From NCBI GenBank assembly GCA_002839605.1, contig PGYK01000004.1, forward strand, positions 124,001-188,000: DNA of 64,000 nt, written 5' to 3'. Below, in pieces: positions 54,229 to 63,249 of this stretch. Origin of the DNA: Methanomicrobiales archaeon HGW-Methanomicrobiales-3 (GTDB lineage Archaea; Halobacteriota; Methanomicrobia; Methanomicrobiales; Methanospirillaceae). The notes under the pieces are model-generated. The model ran no database searches and was not told the origin of the DNA. It saw only the letters and a program-made list of their open reading frames with translations. Numbering within the stretch: position 1 is the first letter of the stretch; the number at the start of each line of letters is the position of its first letter. A program made the translations under genes and the position numbers.

Positions 54229-55698
54229 ATGTTTATCGAGAAACTGGATGTGCCACTCTCCTTAACTTTTGACGATGTTCTGCTTGAACCGCTGGAATCG
54301 TGGCTTGAACCCTCCGAAGCGGACATCCGCTCGCGGTTCTCGAAGAAGATCAACGTGAACATCCCGCTCGTATCGGCTGCGATGGATACGGTAACAGAAG
54401 CGGCGATGGCCATCACCCTTGCCCGCGAAGGTGGCATCGGGGTCATCCACCGGAACATGACTGCCGAACGCTCTCTGCAGGAGGTGACGTTCGTCAAGCA
54501 GGCCGAGGAACTCATCGAACGCGATGTCCTGTATGTCGAGAGTACCGCAACAGTTTCCGATGCCGAGCGGATCATGAACCAGTACAGCATCGGGGGCGTT
54601 CCTGTTATCGAGAACGGGGTGATCATCGGGATCGTGAGCCGGCGGGATGTGCGGGCCATTGTCCAGAAGCGCGGTGATGAGAAGATCACCGCGATCATGA
54701 CAAAGAAGCCAATCGTTGCCGATGAGACTATCACATCAGAAAAAGCGCTCGAGATCATGTACACGAACAAGGTCGAACGCCTGCCGGTTGTGGACAAAAA
54801 AGGCAAACTTATCGGTATCATCACGATGCAGGACATCCTGGAAAAGCGCCAGTACCCGAACGCGAGCCGGGATGCAAACGGCAGGCTCCGGGTTGCCGCA
54901 GCAGTAGGTCCGTTCGATTTTGCCCGTGCCGAACTGCTTGACCAGAACGGGGTGGATGCGCTCGTTGTGGACTGTGCCCACGGCCATAACATGAAAGTGG
55001 TTGCCGCGGTAAAAGACATCAAGGCGAGCGTGAAGACGCAGGTCATTGCCGGAAACATTGCCACAAAAGAGGCAGCCCTTGCACTCCTCGATGCCGGTGT
55101 TGACGGGATCAAGGTCGGGATCGGGCCGGGCTCCATCTGTACGACACGGATCGTTGCCGGAACCGGTGTCCCGCAGATCTCCGCAGTGGCAAATGTAGCC
55201 GAGGTTGCCCGTTCTGCCGATGTCCCAATCATCTCGGACGGCGGAATCAGGTTCAGCGGCGACCTGGCAAAAGCCATTGCTGCCGGCGCTGATACGGTGA
55301 TGATGGGCAGCATGTTTGCCGGAACCGATGAGTCGCCGGGAAAAGTCATCAGCATGAAAGGCCGGCGCTACAAGCAGTACCGCGGCATGGGATCGCTCGG
55401 GGTCATGAGCACAGGCGAGTCGAGCGACCGGTACTTCCAGAAGAAAGGGATCGGTGCCACGAAGTTTGTTCCCGAAGGAGTCGAGGGTGTCACCCCTTAC
55501 GTGGGCCACGTGGGCGAGGTCATCTACCAGCTCATCGGCGGGCTCAAGTCCGCGATGGGATACACGGGCTCCAAGACAATTGCTGATATGCACACCAAGG
55601 CCCGGTTTGTCCGCATCACGAATGCCGGGATGACCGAGAGCCACCCGCACAATATCTTGATCACCGATGAAGCGCCGAACTACCGGCTCTTCGAGTGA
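54229..55698 (+). CDS. guaB: Inosine-5'-monophosphate dehydrogenase
   Basis: IMPDH (489 residues) oxidises IMP to XMP for guanine nucleotides. It has the phosphate-binding LSLTFDDVLLEP, two CBS domains between about residues 95 and 215 (VSDAERIMNQYSIGGVPV and KALEIMYTNKVERLPVV), and the catalytic loop GPGSICTTRIVAG with the active cysteine. The flap Arg-Tyr is at GSSDRYFQ-like ESSDRYFQKKG. It probably shares the mfnB promoter. Confidence 0.97.
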   Translation: MFIEKLDVPLSLTFDDVLLEPLESWLEPSEADIRSRFSKKINVNIPLVSAAMDTVTEAAMAITLAREGGIGVIHRNMTAERSLQEVTFVKQAEELIERDVLYVESTATVSDAERIMNQYSIGGVPVIENGVIIGIVSRRDVRAIVQKRGDEKITAIMTKKPIVADETITSEKALEIMYTNKVERLPVVDKKGKLIGIITMQDILEKRQYPNASRDANGRLRVAAAVGPFDFARAELLDQNGVDALVVDCAHGHNMKVVAAVKDIKASVKTQVIAGNIATKEAALALLDAGVDGIKVGIGPGSICTTRIVAGTGVPQISAVANVAEVARSADVPIISDGGIRFSGDLAKAIAAGADTVMMGSMFAGTDESPGKVISMKGRRYKQYRGMGSLGVMSTGESSDRYFQKKGIGATKFVPEGVEGVTPYVGHVGEVIYQLIGGLKSAMGYTGSKTIADMHTKARFVRITNAGMTESHPHNILITDEAPNYRLFE

Positions 55699-55762
55699 TC
55701 TTCCCTTCTCTTTTTTAGTTCTTCGCTGATCAGTGCGAGTAAACCCGGTTCTAAAAAAATGT

Positions 55763-55836
55763 TCATGGGATCTGACATCCCAAACCCCCTTTAGACGGAC
55801 TCCACCGCCCCAAAGGGGCGCTCCTGCGGCGGCTCA
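55763..55836 (-). repeat. Copy 7 of the dispersed repeat (inverted)
   Basis: On the minus strand the order is tgagccgccgcaggagcgcc, then ctttggggcggtggagtc, then a second hairpin GGGATGTCAGATCCC. Stem bases differ from other copies but remain complementary. Confidence 0.75.
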
Positions 55837-55908
55837 GGCAACACAGGGGAAGATTACTTCGTCGTTTATCTTACCCACTCAAACAAATGAAAAGCCAAAA
55901 AAAATGAA

Positions 55909-57873
55909 TCAGGATGAACAAGCATAGAATGAATACCCCTTCGAGCAGTCACTGATACATTGATCCTGCGCTGTCGGATTATCCTTGTAACAGCTGCAAA
56001 GACAGGTGCAGTCCCGGTTGTTGACACCCTGGTTCATACATTGCGTTGGTTTTGGTGTTGGAATGGTCGTTGCAGGAATCCGGGTTGTGATCCGGGGGGT
56101 GATTGTGGGAGTTTCCTTACTACAGATAGCGTAATACGCGTCGCGATAACTTGTCCCGCCGCCCGGAAGCACGAACTCGTCAAATGTAAGATCGCAGCAT
56201 CCGCATGAGAGGAAGGTCTGGCGCTGGGAATCTATTGAGGATTGCAAACTCCCGCTTGCAATAAATCCTGTATAATACTGCAGCGTCCTCCTGCAGGAAT
56301 AATCCTTACCGTAATCTTGTGCAATTGCCTGCCAGGATGCCGGGCATGTGCCCGATGCAGCAGTCGGCTGCGCGGCAGTAACCCGCGTTGTCACGGGGGT
56401 TGTCGGAGTCGGCGTCGGATATTCCTCCGGGACTTCGATATCCGCAGAACGTACAACGTACCCGCCAAGGTCGTATTCAAGATAGATCTTATCACCAGCC
56501 CGTGCACCGACTTCTGCCGGGATGAACAGGTACCGGAATTGGTTGAGGTTATCTCCGGTTGTCCCATCTACCGGGATGATGATCCGTTCACCGGTCGCGG
56601 AGTTGACGATACCTGCACCGTTCCGGATGGTGAGTTTCTCCGGCCATTCATCCTTGTTTCCAAAGAAGAGGATCTCCCCGTCAAGGAAATACTGGGTTAC
56701 CGGTCTCTTGTCCTGAACAACCTGGGAGGTTTTGATATCCCCGTAGACTTTGAATCGGGGAAGGAACCGGTCAAGAACCGCTGCGCTCCCGCGTATTGCC
56801 GTGGGGATCAGGATCCTCTTCTGGTCGGCAAGAACCTTCTCATCAAGGGACGGGTTGGATGCCAGCATGTTGGGCATGGCCCGGATATCGAGGAACTTCT
56901 GCCATGACGACAGTGATCGTGCAACCCGGTAATCATTCCCGTCAACAATTCCGTGAATATACCCGTCTTCGGATGGCGGGCGGGTAAGATCCGGCAGGGA
57001 GTAGTCATCATTGGTATCCTGCGAGATGAAATGCTCGTTGGTGAACAGGGCGATACTCTTCATCATCGATTGCAGGTCCTGGTTATAATTCAGCCGGGCC
57101 GGAGGATAACCGGCATTTGCCCGGATCGTGCCTCCGTGAGTTGTCGCTTCGTAGGGGTCGATATCCCATTCATAATACTCGTACTCGATACCGTGACCAT
57201 CGTTCCTGACATGCGCCGGGACGGTCATATCGGATACCAGGTGCATCGTCTCTCCAACCCCCCGCCAGGCTTTGCCGTAATATTCATTGTTCCGGTCATC
57301 GGACAGGAGGGCTTTTTTAAAATACATCTTGGCATACGGGTAGGAGTACAGGTTCGCGTTCGATTTGTCAAACGCCCATTCCACTGCCGTGATCTTCGGG
57401 AAGTCGGTCTCTCCATAGACCCCTAAATTGAAGTGTGCCATGAAAAGCCCGACCGACTCAGAAAAAAACTGGTGATCGGTAAGGTAGGGTGCAGCAGAAT
57501 TTTTTGGATCGTAGAAATGCCGCATCCCCTGGTAGAGCTCCGGCTCATCCGCGGTAAACCCGCCGTCAATTATCCATGATGAGAGGGTCTTCTCCCGGGG
57601 AACCGAAACCGTGCCTTCGCCCGGCAGCCAGCTGACCCCCTGGTCCTGGGGCCAGTCAATACCGGCACTGGCTGCACCATCGAGTGATGCCGGTGCCAGG
57701 TATGCATCTTCGGGCATCAGGGTATTTTTGAAATAGATGAGCGCCTGTTCATTGATGCCCGGGTGGGCATAGATATTCCCGTATGCGGATACGGGCAGGG
57801 TGACTACGAATATGACCAGCAGGAAAGCGCTGACAAGTGATAGTAACCGGGTTAAAGACCGCTGATGAACCAT
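55909..57873 (-). CDS. Secreted protein with a phospholipase C/P1-nuclease-like domain
   Basis: A 654-residue protein with an N-terminal signal peptide (LLSLVSAFLLVIFVVTLPVS). The catalytic-like domain follows, with HPGINEQALIYF near residue 38 and GVGETMHLVSDMTVPAHVRN, the His/Asp-rich pattern of zinc-dependent phospholipase C and S1/P1 nucleases. A Thr/Pro linker (TPTPTTPVTTRVTA) leads to a Cys-rich C-terminal region (CDLTFDEFVLPGG, CTCLCSCYKDN). It is probably extracellular; the substrate is unknown. The start overlaps the zinc-ribbon gene by 22 bases. Confidence 0.78.
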   Translation of the reverse strand: MVHQRSLTRLLSLVSAFLLVIFVVTLPVSAYGNIYAHPGINEQALIYFKNTLMPEDAYLAPASLDGAASAGIDWPQDQGVSWLPGEGTVSVPREKTLSSWIIDGGFTADEPELYQGMRHFYDPKNSAAPYLTDHQFFSESVGLFMAHFNLGVYGETDFPKITAVEWAFDKSNANLYSYPYAKMYFKKALLSDDRNNEYYGKAWRGVGETMHLVSDMTVPAHVRNDGHGIEYEYYEWDIDPYEATTHGGTIRANAGYPPARLNYNQDLQSMMKSIALFTNEHFISQDTNDDYSLPDLTRPPSEDGYIHGIVDGNDYRVARSLSSWQKFLDIRAMPNMLASNPSLDEKVLADQKRILIPTAIRGSAAVLDRFLPRFKVYGDIKTSQVVQDKRPVTQYFLDGEILFFGNKDEWPEKLTIRNGAGIVNSATGERIIIPVDGTTGDNLNQFRYLFIPAEVGARAGDKIYLEYDLGGYVVRSADIEVPEEYPTPTPTTPVTTRVTAAQPTAASGTCPASWQAIAQDYGKDYSCRRTLQYYTGFIASGSLQSSIDSQRQTFLSCGCCDLTFDEFVLPGGGTSYRDAYYAICSKETPTITPRITTRIPATTIPTPKPTQCMNQGVNNRDCTCLCSCYKDNPTAQDQCISDCSKGYSFYACSS

Positions 57874-58766
57874 AATTCTCCCTCTTTGATTGTGGTAAAT
57901 TGGATGGGGGACCCGTCACTATCAGACGTGTAATAAATAATCCCCTTATACGACTCAGCAACCTGTGCATTCCGGAGCACTGCAGCAAGACTTTCCTCAC
58001 CGCCGCTCTGGAAGACCAGCGGGCTCCCCAGCCGCGCGAGATCTTTGGGATAAACGGATTGGGAAAATGTTGCAATGTCGCGATTTTCGAGCGCGGTTGC
58101 TGCCGCATCCAGCATCTGCCTGCTCTCCCTCTCGCTCTGCTGAACACGTAATGGTTCTTCACCGGTCGGAACCGTCCCGCCAGCAGTCGTCCCGCCGCCC
58201 GGAGGTGGCGGAGGGGAGTCCGGCAGTATCATGATGATCCCGACAATAATTACCAGAACGACAACAATGCCTGCCAGGATCTTCCCTAACGAAATCCCAC
58301 GGGATCCAGCAGGTTTCGGCTGTATCATGGGTTGTGAAGGCGGGGGGACCGTTGGAGGGACAACCGGTCGGGCAGGTGACTGCTGTGCCGGTGCCGCAGA
58401 AGTAAACGGCAGACCGCAGACCCCGCAGAACTTCTCTTCCGGGCCAATCGGATCGCCGCAGCGCGGGCAGAGCGGCATATTGGCAATCACCGCACCGCAC
58501 TGGTTGCAGAACTTTGCTTCACGGTCAATCAGGGCACGGCACTGGTGGCAGAACTTCATCTTTCCGCCAGCAGGGGCCTCAGGCGCGGCATCGACCGGTG
58601 CCCCGCAGGCATTGCAGAACCGCTGCGATGCAGATACCGTGGCGCTGCAGCGGGGGCAGGTGCGTTCTTTGGGGAACTCTTTTCCGCAGCCGGTACAGAA
58701 CCGGCAGTCAGGCCGGTTTTCACTGCCACAGGACGGGCAGATCTTTTCCGTCTGTGGGGCGGTCAT
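57852..58766 (-). CDS. Multi-zinc-ribbon membrane protein
   Basis: A 304-residue protein with at least four N-terminal zinc ribbons, visible as CPSCG...CTGCG, CPRC...CNACG, CHQC...CNQCG and CPRCG...CGVCG. A Pro-rich linker and one membrane helix (ILAGIVVVLVIIVGIIMIL) follow, then an external C-terminal domain (TALENRDIATFSQSVYP). The ATG at 58766 is chosen over a TTG at 58781. It is translationally coupled to the secreted protein gene downstream. Confidence 0.85.
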   Translation of the reverse strand: MTAPQTEKICPSCGSENRPDCRFCTGCGKEFPKERTCPRCSATVSASQRFCNACGAPVDAAPEAPAGGKMKFCHQCRALIDREAKFCNQCGAVIANMPLCPRCGDPIGPEEKFCGVCGLPFTSAAPAQQSPARPVVPPTVPPPSQPMIQPKPAGSRGISLGKILAGIVVVLVIIVGIIMILPDSPPPPPGGGTTAGGTVPTGEEPLRVQQSERESRQMLDAAATALENRDIATFSQSVYPKDLARLGSPLVFQSGGEESLAAVLRNAQVAESYKGIIYYTSDSDGSPIQFTTIKEGELWFISGL

Positions 58767-58808
58767 GGCGGTTCGCCCCAAAATACGGCATATCTGATCA
58801 TCATCTTC

Positions 58809-59156
58809 TCACCTTTTCCCTCTGTTCCAGCTCAACACGACTACCATTCCGAGAGCAGCGAGTACGACAAACACGGAGTGCGGGGCGGGAACAACGGTCG
58901 GGTCGCACCGTGGGAAATCGTCGCAGCCGAGCGTCATGTTTTCACTTTCGTTAAGCGCTGCCATCTCGCGAGCGTACTGGTCGGGATCCATGGGTTCCAG
59001 TAAACCCTGCTCAATCATCTCACCGGTCCGGTTCGGATCGTACTGCTGGAAGGTTGCAGTGCCTGTATCGGCTCCCGCACACAAGGGGCAGGTTAGCGCA
59101 ATGAGAAACAGCAGGAACAGGATGGCCGGCCACGTGGGCATCTGTCTTTGCATCAT
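58809..59156 (-). CDS. Small secreted or surface-anchored protein
   Basis: A 115-residue protein with a signal peptide (ILFLLFLIALTCPLCAGA), a polar middle, and a C-terminal helix flanked by basic residues (HSVFVVLAALGMVVVLSW then NRGKR). The layout resembles archaeosortase-type sorting signals, but the motif before the helix, VPAPHS, matches none of the known PGF/PEF/VPxSG types. It is upstream of the zinc-ribbon gene on the same strand. Confidence 0.7.
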   Translation of the reverse strand: MMQRQMPTWPAILFLLFLIALTCPLCAGADTGTATFQQYDPNRTGEMIEQGLLEPMDPDQYAREMAALNESENMTLGCDDFPRCDPTVVPAPHSVFVVLAALGMVVVLSWNRGKR

Positions 59157-59437
59157 ACAAACACTGTTCGTTATCTGATAAAAAATCTGTCAAAGAACAG
59201 GTAGGAAGACCGGCTCCAAAAATCTCTACGATTATTCCATTCTTAAGGTGAATCAGATTCCCTGAACCGGATGAATCTTCTGGAAATGATTTGAACCCGG
59301 TTTTTGTGGTTCGCCACTATCACAAATTATTGCGTTTTTCTGATTTTGTAATCCGTTATGCCCGGGATCCGGTTTTTTGAGGGAAATCAATTTGAATGCT
59401 ACCAAATGCTTATCGCTCCGAACAAAATACTTCCTGT

Positions 59438-59977
59438 ATGGACCTTTACATCCTGCGGCACGGGAAAGCCGAAGATGCCGGCAACGGCATCACCGATGCA
59501 GAGCGGAAGCTGACAAAGAAGGGGCGCGAGGAGATGACTGCCGTTGTGGAATGGATGGCGGCACAGGATCTCGTCTTCGATCTCATCGCAACCAGCCCGC
59601 TTGCCCGGGCATCAGAGACCGCAGAGATTGTGGCGGAGGGGCTTGGTATGCCAAAAAAGCCAAAGGTCTGGAAGGTTCTTGTGCCGGGCGGGAATCCGGA
59701 TGACGTCTGCCGCGAGATCGATGGTCATGATGGTGCAGGAGCACTCCTGCTCGTTGGTCACGAACCGCTCCTCTCGTCGCTCATCAGCCGCATCATTGCC
59801 GGGGACGAGCATGCCGGGATCGCGATGACCAAAGGCGCTCTTGCAAAGATCCGGAACTATTCTTTCTCCGGGCGACCGTCCGGCGAACTGCACTGGCTCA
59901 TCACGGCAAAACAGATGGGCGGGGCGGGGCATCACCCCAAAAAGCCCGGTCTTGCTACCCACGCGTTCATCCATTGA
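59438..59977 (+). CDS. SixA-like phosphohistidine phosphatase
   Basis: A 179-residue histidine phosphatase with the catalytic RHG motif (LYILRHGKAED) at residues 4-9, SPLARASETAEIV, and the second catalytic His in LLVGHEPLLSSLI. SixA-type enzymes remove phosphate from phosphohistidine. The ATG at 59438 fits the family N-terminus better than one at 59396. It is monocistronic as far as visible. Confidence 0.9.
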   Translation: MDLYILRHGKAEDAGNGITDAERKLTKKGREEMTAVVEWMAAQDLVFDLIATSPLARASETAEIVAEGLGMPKKPKVWKVLVPGGNPDDVCREIDGHDGAGALLLVGHEPLLSSLISRIIAGDEHAGIAMTKGALAKIRNYSFSGRPSGELHWLITAKQMGGAGHHPKKPGLATHAFIH

Positions 59978-60100
59978 GATACGCACAAAGTATTTCGTGG
60001 GACTACAAGAACGGGGTTGTGTGATTCAGACCACTGCCCATTTTTCCCGTCCCGTAATGGTCAGGCAACAAACCGGGCGAACACAAAAAAAGGATTTGGA

Positions 60101-60661
60101 TCAGAACCCGGCAACGGCGATCAGGTACAGCAACGCTATGATGACAAATGCGACAAGGGCAACAACAATTCCCGGCCGGATCCCAAGAAGCTCCGGGAGG
60201 GTGTCGGCCGGGAAGCCGCCCCGGTTCAGAACGGATTTTTCGATACGCGGGTACAGGCGGGCAAAGATCCCGGCGCCAACGACCATTCCGGCCATGCCAA
60301 TGAGGGCATCGAGTGCCCCCGCCCCCACGGCACCCGCGGCAGTTCCCGGGCAGTAGCCAAGCAGGGCAAACCCGGCCCCGAAGACAAGGCCGCCAGAAAC
60401 GGTTGCGCCAACAGTGCCGGCCCGGCAGTGGAGCCGGACAGCCCCGGCTGCCTTCAGTGCAAAAACCCCGATCATCCCGACAAGGACCGCGGAGAGCATG
60501 ACCTTCACGACCGTGAAGTCGGAGAGGAGGAGCTGCCCGAGGATCACATCATATTCAGTAACACCGCCCTTCTGGAGCAGGAAGCCAAAGACGATGCCGG
60601 TGGCGAGCCCGAGAACCACCTGGAGCCGTGGTCCGGACCGTATTGCTGCAAGCGATATCAT
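60101..60661 (-). CDS. YeeE/YedE-family sulfur transporter half (second)
   Basis: A 186-residue membrane protein of the DUF395/YeeE-YedE family, which carries thiosulfate or other sulfur compounds. It has about five helices and the family signature VFGAGFALLGYCPGTAAGAVG with its conserved cysteine. The ATG at 60661 overlaps the upstream half by four bases. Members in many bacteria are fused as one long chain; here they are two genes. Confidence 0.88.
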   Translation of the reverse strand: MISLAAIRSGPRLQVVLGLATGIVFGFLLQKGGVTEYDVILGQLLLSDFTVVKVMLSAVLVGMIGVFALKAAGAVRLHCRAGTVGATVSGGLVFGAGFALLGYCPGTAAGAVGAGALDALIGMAGMVVGAGIFARLYPRIEKSVLNRGGFPADTLPELLGIRPGIVVALVAFVIIALLYLIAVAGF

Positions 60662-61173
60662 CCGCCGCCCCCACCAAAACCAAACAAAAGTCCTGCAACC
60701 AAAATTCCCCCGGCAAAGAAGCAGAAAGCAGCTACCCAGCTGACAAGCGAGAGCTGGAGCGTGCCCGAGATCCCGTGGCCCGAGGTGCAGCCACCGGCAA
60801 AGCGGGCGCCAAAGCCAAGGAGCACGCCTCCCGCAAGTGCGACCGCGGCACGGAGGAACGGGTCCATCCCGAACTGCGCGGCAAAGAGCGGGGGGATGAG
60901 GAGGAGTGAGAATGTCCCCGCAAGGTACGCGGAGAGGAGCGCACCGAGAACGATGCCGACAAGAAGCGTCCACTGCCAGTCAATGGTCGGGGTGATCTTC
61001 TGGTAGTAGGGCATTGTCTTTGCCGAATCACGGGAGACGGCAGCCTCCACCATGCCTGCCGTTTTGGCATACGCGGTCGAGCACCCGAGCGGACGGTCGG
61101 AGAGGAGAAAGGCAGTCCAGATGAGGATACCGATGCAAGCCCCCACGAGATACGGGGACCACCGTGCCATCGC
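60658..61173 (-). CDS. YeeE/YedE-family sulfur transporter half (first)
   Basis: A 171-residue membrane protein paired with the next gene. It begins MARWSPYLVGACIGILIWTA and has DRPLGCSTAYAKTAGM, the substrate-site cysteine segment, and ARFAGGCTSGHGISG, the family core with another cysteine. A longer frame starts at 61269 inside the rhodanese gene, but 61173 matches family N-termini. Its GC content is high, like the neighbours. Confidence 0.86.
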   Translation of the reverse strand, partial: AMARWSPYLVGACIGILIWTAFLLSDRPLGCSTAYAKTAGMVEAAVSRDSAKTMPYYQKITPTIDWQWTLLVGIVLGALLSAYLAGTFSLLLIPPLFAAQFGMDPFLRAAVALAGGVLLGFGARFAGGCTSGHGISGTLQLSLVSWVAAFCFFAGGILVAGLLFGFGGGGG

Positions 61174-61222
61174 GAGCCACTCGATCACTGCCAGCCACCC
61201 CGCAGGAGAGGAACCGTTCGCG

Positions 61223-62590
61223 TCATGGGGCAAACCCTGCCCGCCGGTATGCGCTGTAACCGCCGGCAATGTTCAGGACGCGGGAAAACCCGTGCATCAT
61301 GAGGATACCTGCCGCGATACTGGCACGCTGGCCCCCTTTGCACATCACCGCGTACTGGTAGGCGGGATCGAGTTCCACATGCCTCGTCCGCAGGTCATGC
61401 CACGGGATATGGACTGATTGTTCTGCATGGCCTGCCTGCCACTCTTCGGCAGACCGGACATCGAGAAGAACGGCTTCGCCCGAGCTGACCAGTGCATGTG
61501 CTTCCCGTGCCGGAATCACCGGCACCCGGGCAACAGGCTGCCCCAGCATCCCCCACATGAGCATACCTCCGTCCAAAAACCCGGTAATGCGATCGAACCC
61601 GACGCGGTGGAGCTGGAGGGCAGCTGCCTCTGCCTGCCATTCATAGTCGACAACCAGAAAGATCTCTTTTCCCGGCGGGAGGATCCAGCCGGTCTGCGTG
61701 GCAAAGTTCCCGGCAAGGTCGATGTTCCAGGATCCCGGGATGTGAATGCCGGAAAAACCCGGGTAGCCCCGGACATCGAGCAGCACGGCATCGTCACCCT
61801 TAACCCGATCAGAGAACTTTTGCGGGGGGAGAGGAACCGGCCGGGGTAAACTCTCCATCAGCGCCGGGCCTTTCTGGTTGATTGCGGAGCAGCGGGCAAA
61901 GTGATCGGGAGCAGCAGGCATGTTGTGCGTGAGCGTATGGATGAACGCGGCACGGTCGCGGATTTGGAGCGCAGGATTGTACTTCCTCTCGTACCCGATG
62001 GTGCTCGACCGCTTTGCCGCCATCGCCCTGCCGCAGAGCGAACCCATGCCGTGAGCCGGGTACAGCTCGCACTCATCCGGGAGGGTCATGAGTTTTGTGT
62101 GCAGGTTGTCGAAGAGTTTCCCGGCCAGTTCCTCTGCCCGGCCCGGGAAGAGATCCGGCCGTCCGACATCCCCGACAAAGAGGGTGTCACCCGAGAAGAG
62201 GGCAACGGGACTATTCCCCCGGGAGGTATCGGTTGCGACATAACAGCAGTGCTCCGGAGTATGCCCGGCAGTCTCGATGACCCTGATGCGGATATCCTCA
62301 AGCACGATCTCGTCCCCCTCCGCAACCGGGGTGTGGGGATACGCGCAGTTCGCGGCCCGGGGGGCAATGATCTCTGCACCGGCAGCCCTGGCAAGATCAA
62401 GGTGACCGGAGATGAAGTCGGCGTGCAGGTGCGTCTCGAAAATGTGGGTGATCGAAACGCCCATCCCGCGTGCTTCCTGGAGATACCGTTCAACATCGCG
62501 GGACGGGTCGATGATTGCACAGCTGCGGTCTCCCGCAACAAGGTAGGAGCTGTGCGCAATGCCCGGAATAAAGAACTGGCGGATGATCAT
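61223..62590 (-). CDS. CstB-like metallo-beta-lactamase / rhodanese fusion
   Basis: A 455-residue protein with three domains. The N-terminal persulfide-dioxygenase-like MBL domain has ETHLHADFISGH, ETAGHTPEH and FSGDTLFVGDVGRPDL. A rhodanese-like domain around residues 260-345 lacks the catalytic Cys (VVDYEWQAE in its place). A C-terminal rhodanese has the active-site Cys in AVMCKGGQRAS. The layout matches CstB of Staphylococcus. It lies upstream of the YeeE/YedE pair on the same strand. Persulfide oxidation needs oxygen in known members, so its use in this organism is unclear. Confidence 0.9.
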   Translation of the reverse strand: MIIRQFFIPGIAHSSYLVAGDRSCAIIDPSRDVERYLQEARGMGVSITHIFETHLHADFISGHLDLARAAGAEIIAPRAANCAYPHTPVAEGDEIVLEDIRIRVIETAGHTPEHCCYVATDTSRGNSPVALFSGDTLFVGDVGRPDLFPGRAEELAGKLFDNLHTKLMTLPDECELYPAHGMGSLCGRAMAAKRSSTIGYERKYNPALQIRDRAAFIHTLTHNMPAAPDHFARCSAINQKGPALMESLPRPVPLPPQKFSDRVKGDDAVLLDVRGYPGFSGIHIPGSWNIDLAGNFATQTGWILPPGKEIFLVVDYEWQAEAAALQLHRVGFDRITGFLDGGMLMWGMLGQPVARVPVIPAREAHALVSSGEAVLLDVRSAEEWQAGHAEQSVHIPWHDLRTRHVELDPAYQYAVMCKGGQRASIAAGILMMHGFSRVLNIAGGYSAYRRAGFAP

Positions 62591-63249
62591 GGGTAATCAT
62601 CCTGATATCCGGCACGGGAGATGATGAGGATTGCGGCTTCTTAGAGAATAGTCCGGTGGTGGGTTGGTTGTTTTGGGAAAATTGGGTTCTCGAAATTTTC
62701 CCCTTCCGTAAAGAGTGGAGGGTGATGACCTCATCATTACTTCAAAGGGTTTTCTATGAAAAAAGTGTAATGAGAAGATGACGGAAGGCCACTGATCTAC
62801 TCCCCCTAAATGTGATGAACGGCCGCCGCTCCCGTTTGGGCGCCCCGCGGCGGCTTCAATTTCTGTTATTCATGGAAATTTTCCGGGAAATCGGTTGTTT
62901 GAGGGTTCTGCATTAAGACCATACGGAGCACTATCGCACCCGCAGCCCGACCATTGCGCGATGATGGGGGCCTTGCCGCCCCCATAAGGAGCGCAAGGAT
63001 GCGGGCGAGGACGGATATCTTCATTTTTGAAAATTTTCGTTTCTCAAAATACGAATCCCCGTTGATGCACATTTCTCCAGAGCTTAAAAAAAACGCTTGA
63101 TGTCAAAGACATCCTCCAGCACTCAGAAAATTTCACAATAAACAAACACTCCGGGAAATTCTGTCAGAACGTCAGCAGTTCCCTGAATTTTCCTGACCCG
63201 GGATAACCACACGAACGGATCACGAACCCGGGGCAGCATGCACCGGAAT
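62591..63249. other. Intergenic region with repeat copy 8
   Basis: No gene is recognised in about 660 bases. It carries a dispersed-repeat copy at 62818-63013; AT-rich sequence on either side is probably non-coding. Confidence 0.5.
62818..63013 (-). repeat. Copy 8 of the dispersed repeat (inverted, long)
   Basis: The GC-rich hairpin occurs in the minus orientation (ggccgccgctcccgtttggg then cgccccgcggcggcttca). A second hairpin, TGGGGGCCTTGCCGCCCCCA-like, lies at 62963-62985. It is followed by ataaggagcgcaaggatgcg and gggcgaggacg, shared inverted with copy 5. Confidence 0.75.

Noticed and set aside
53895-55355. 486-residue frame opposite guaB
   Set aside because: It is antisense to guaB and mfnB, rich in Ser/Thr/Arg as expected from a GC-biased shadow, and shows no motif.
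9912-63013. The GC-rich repeats as a CRISPR array
   Set aside because: Copies are scattered over tens of kilobases, form internal hairpins and have no regular spacers or cas genes.
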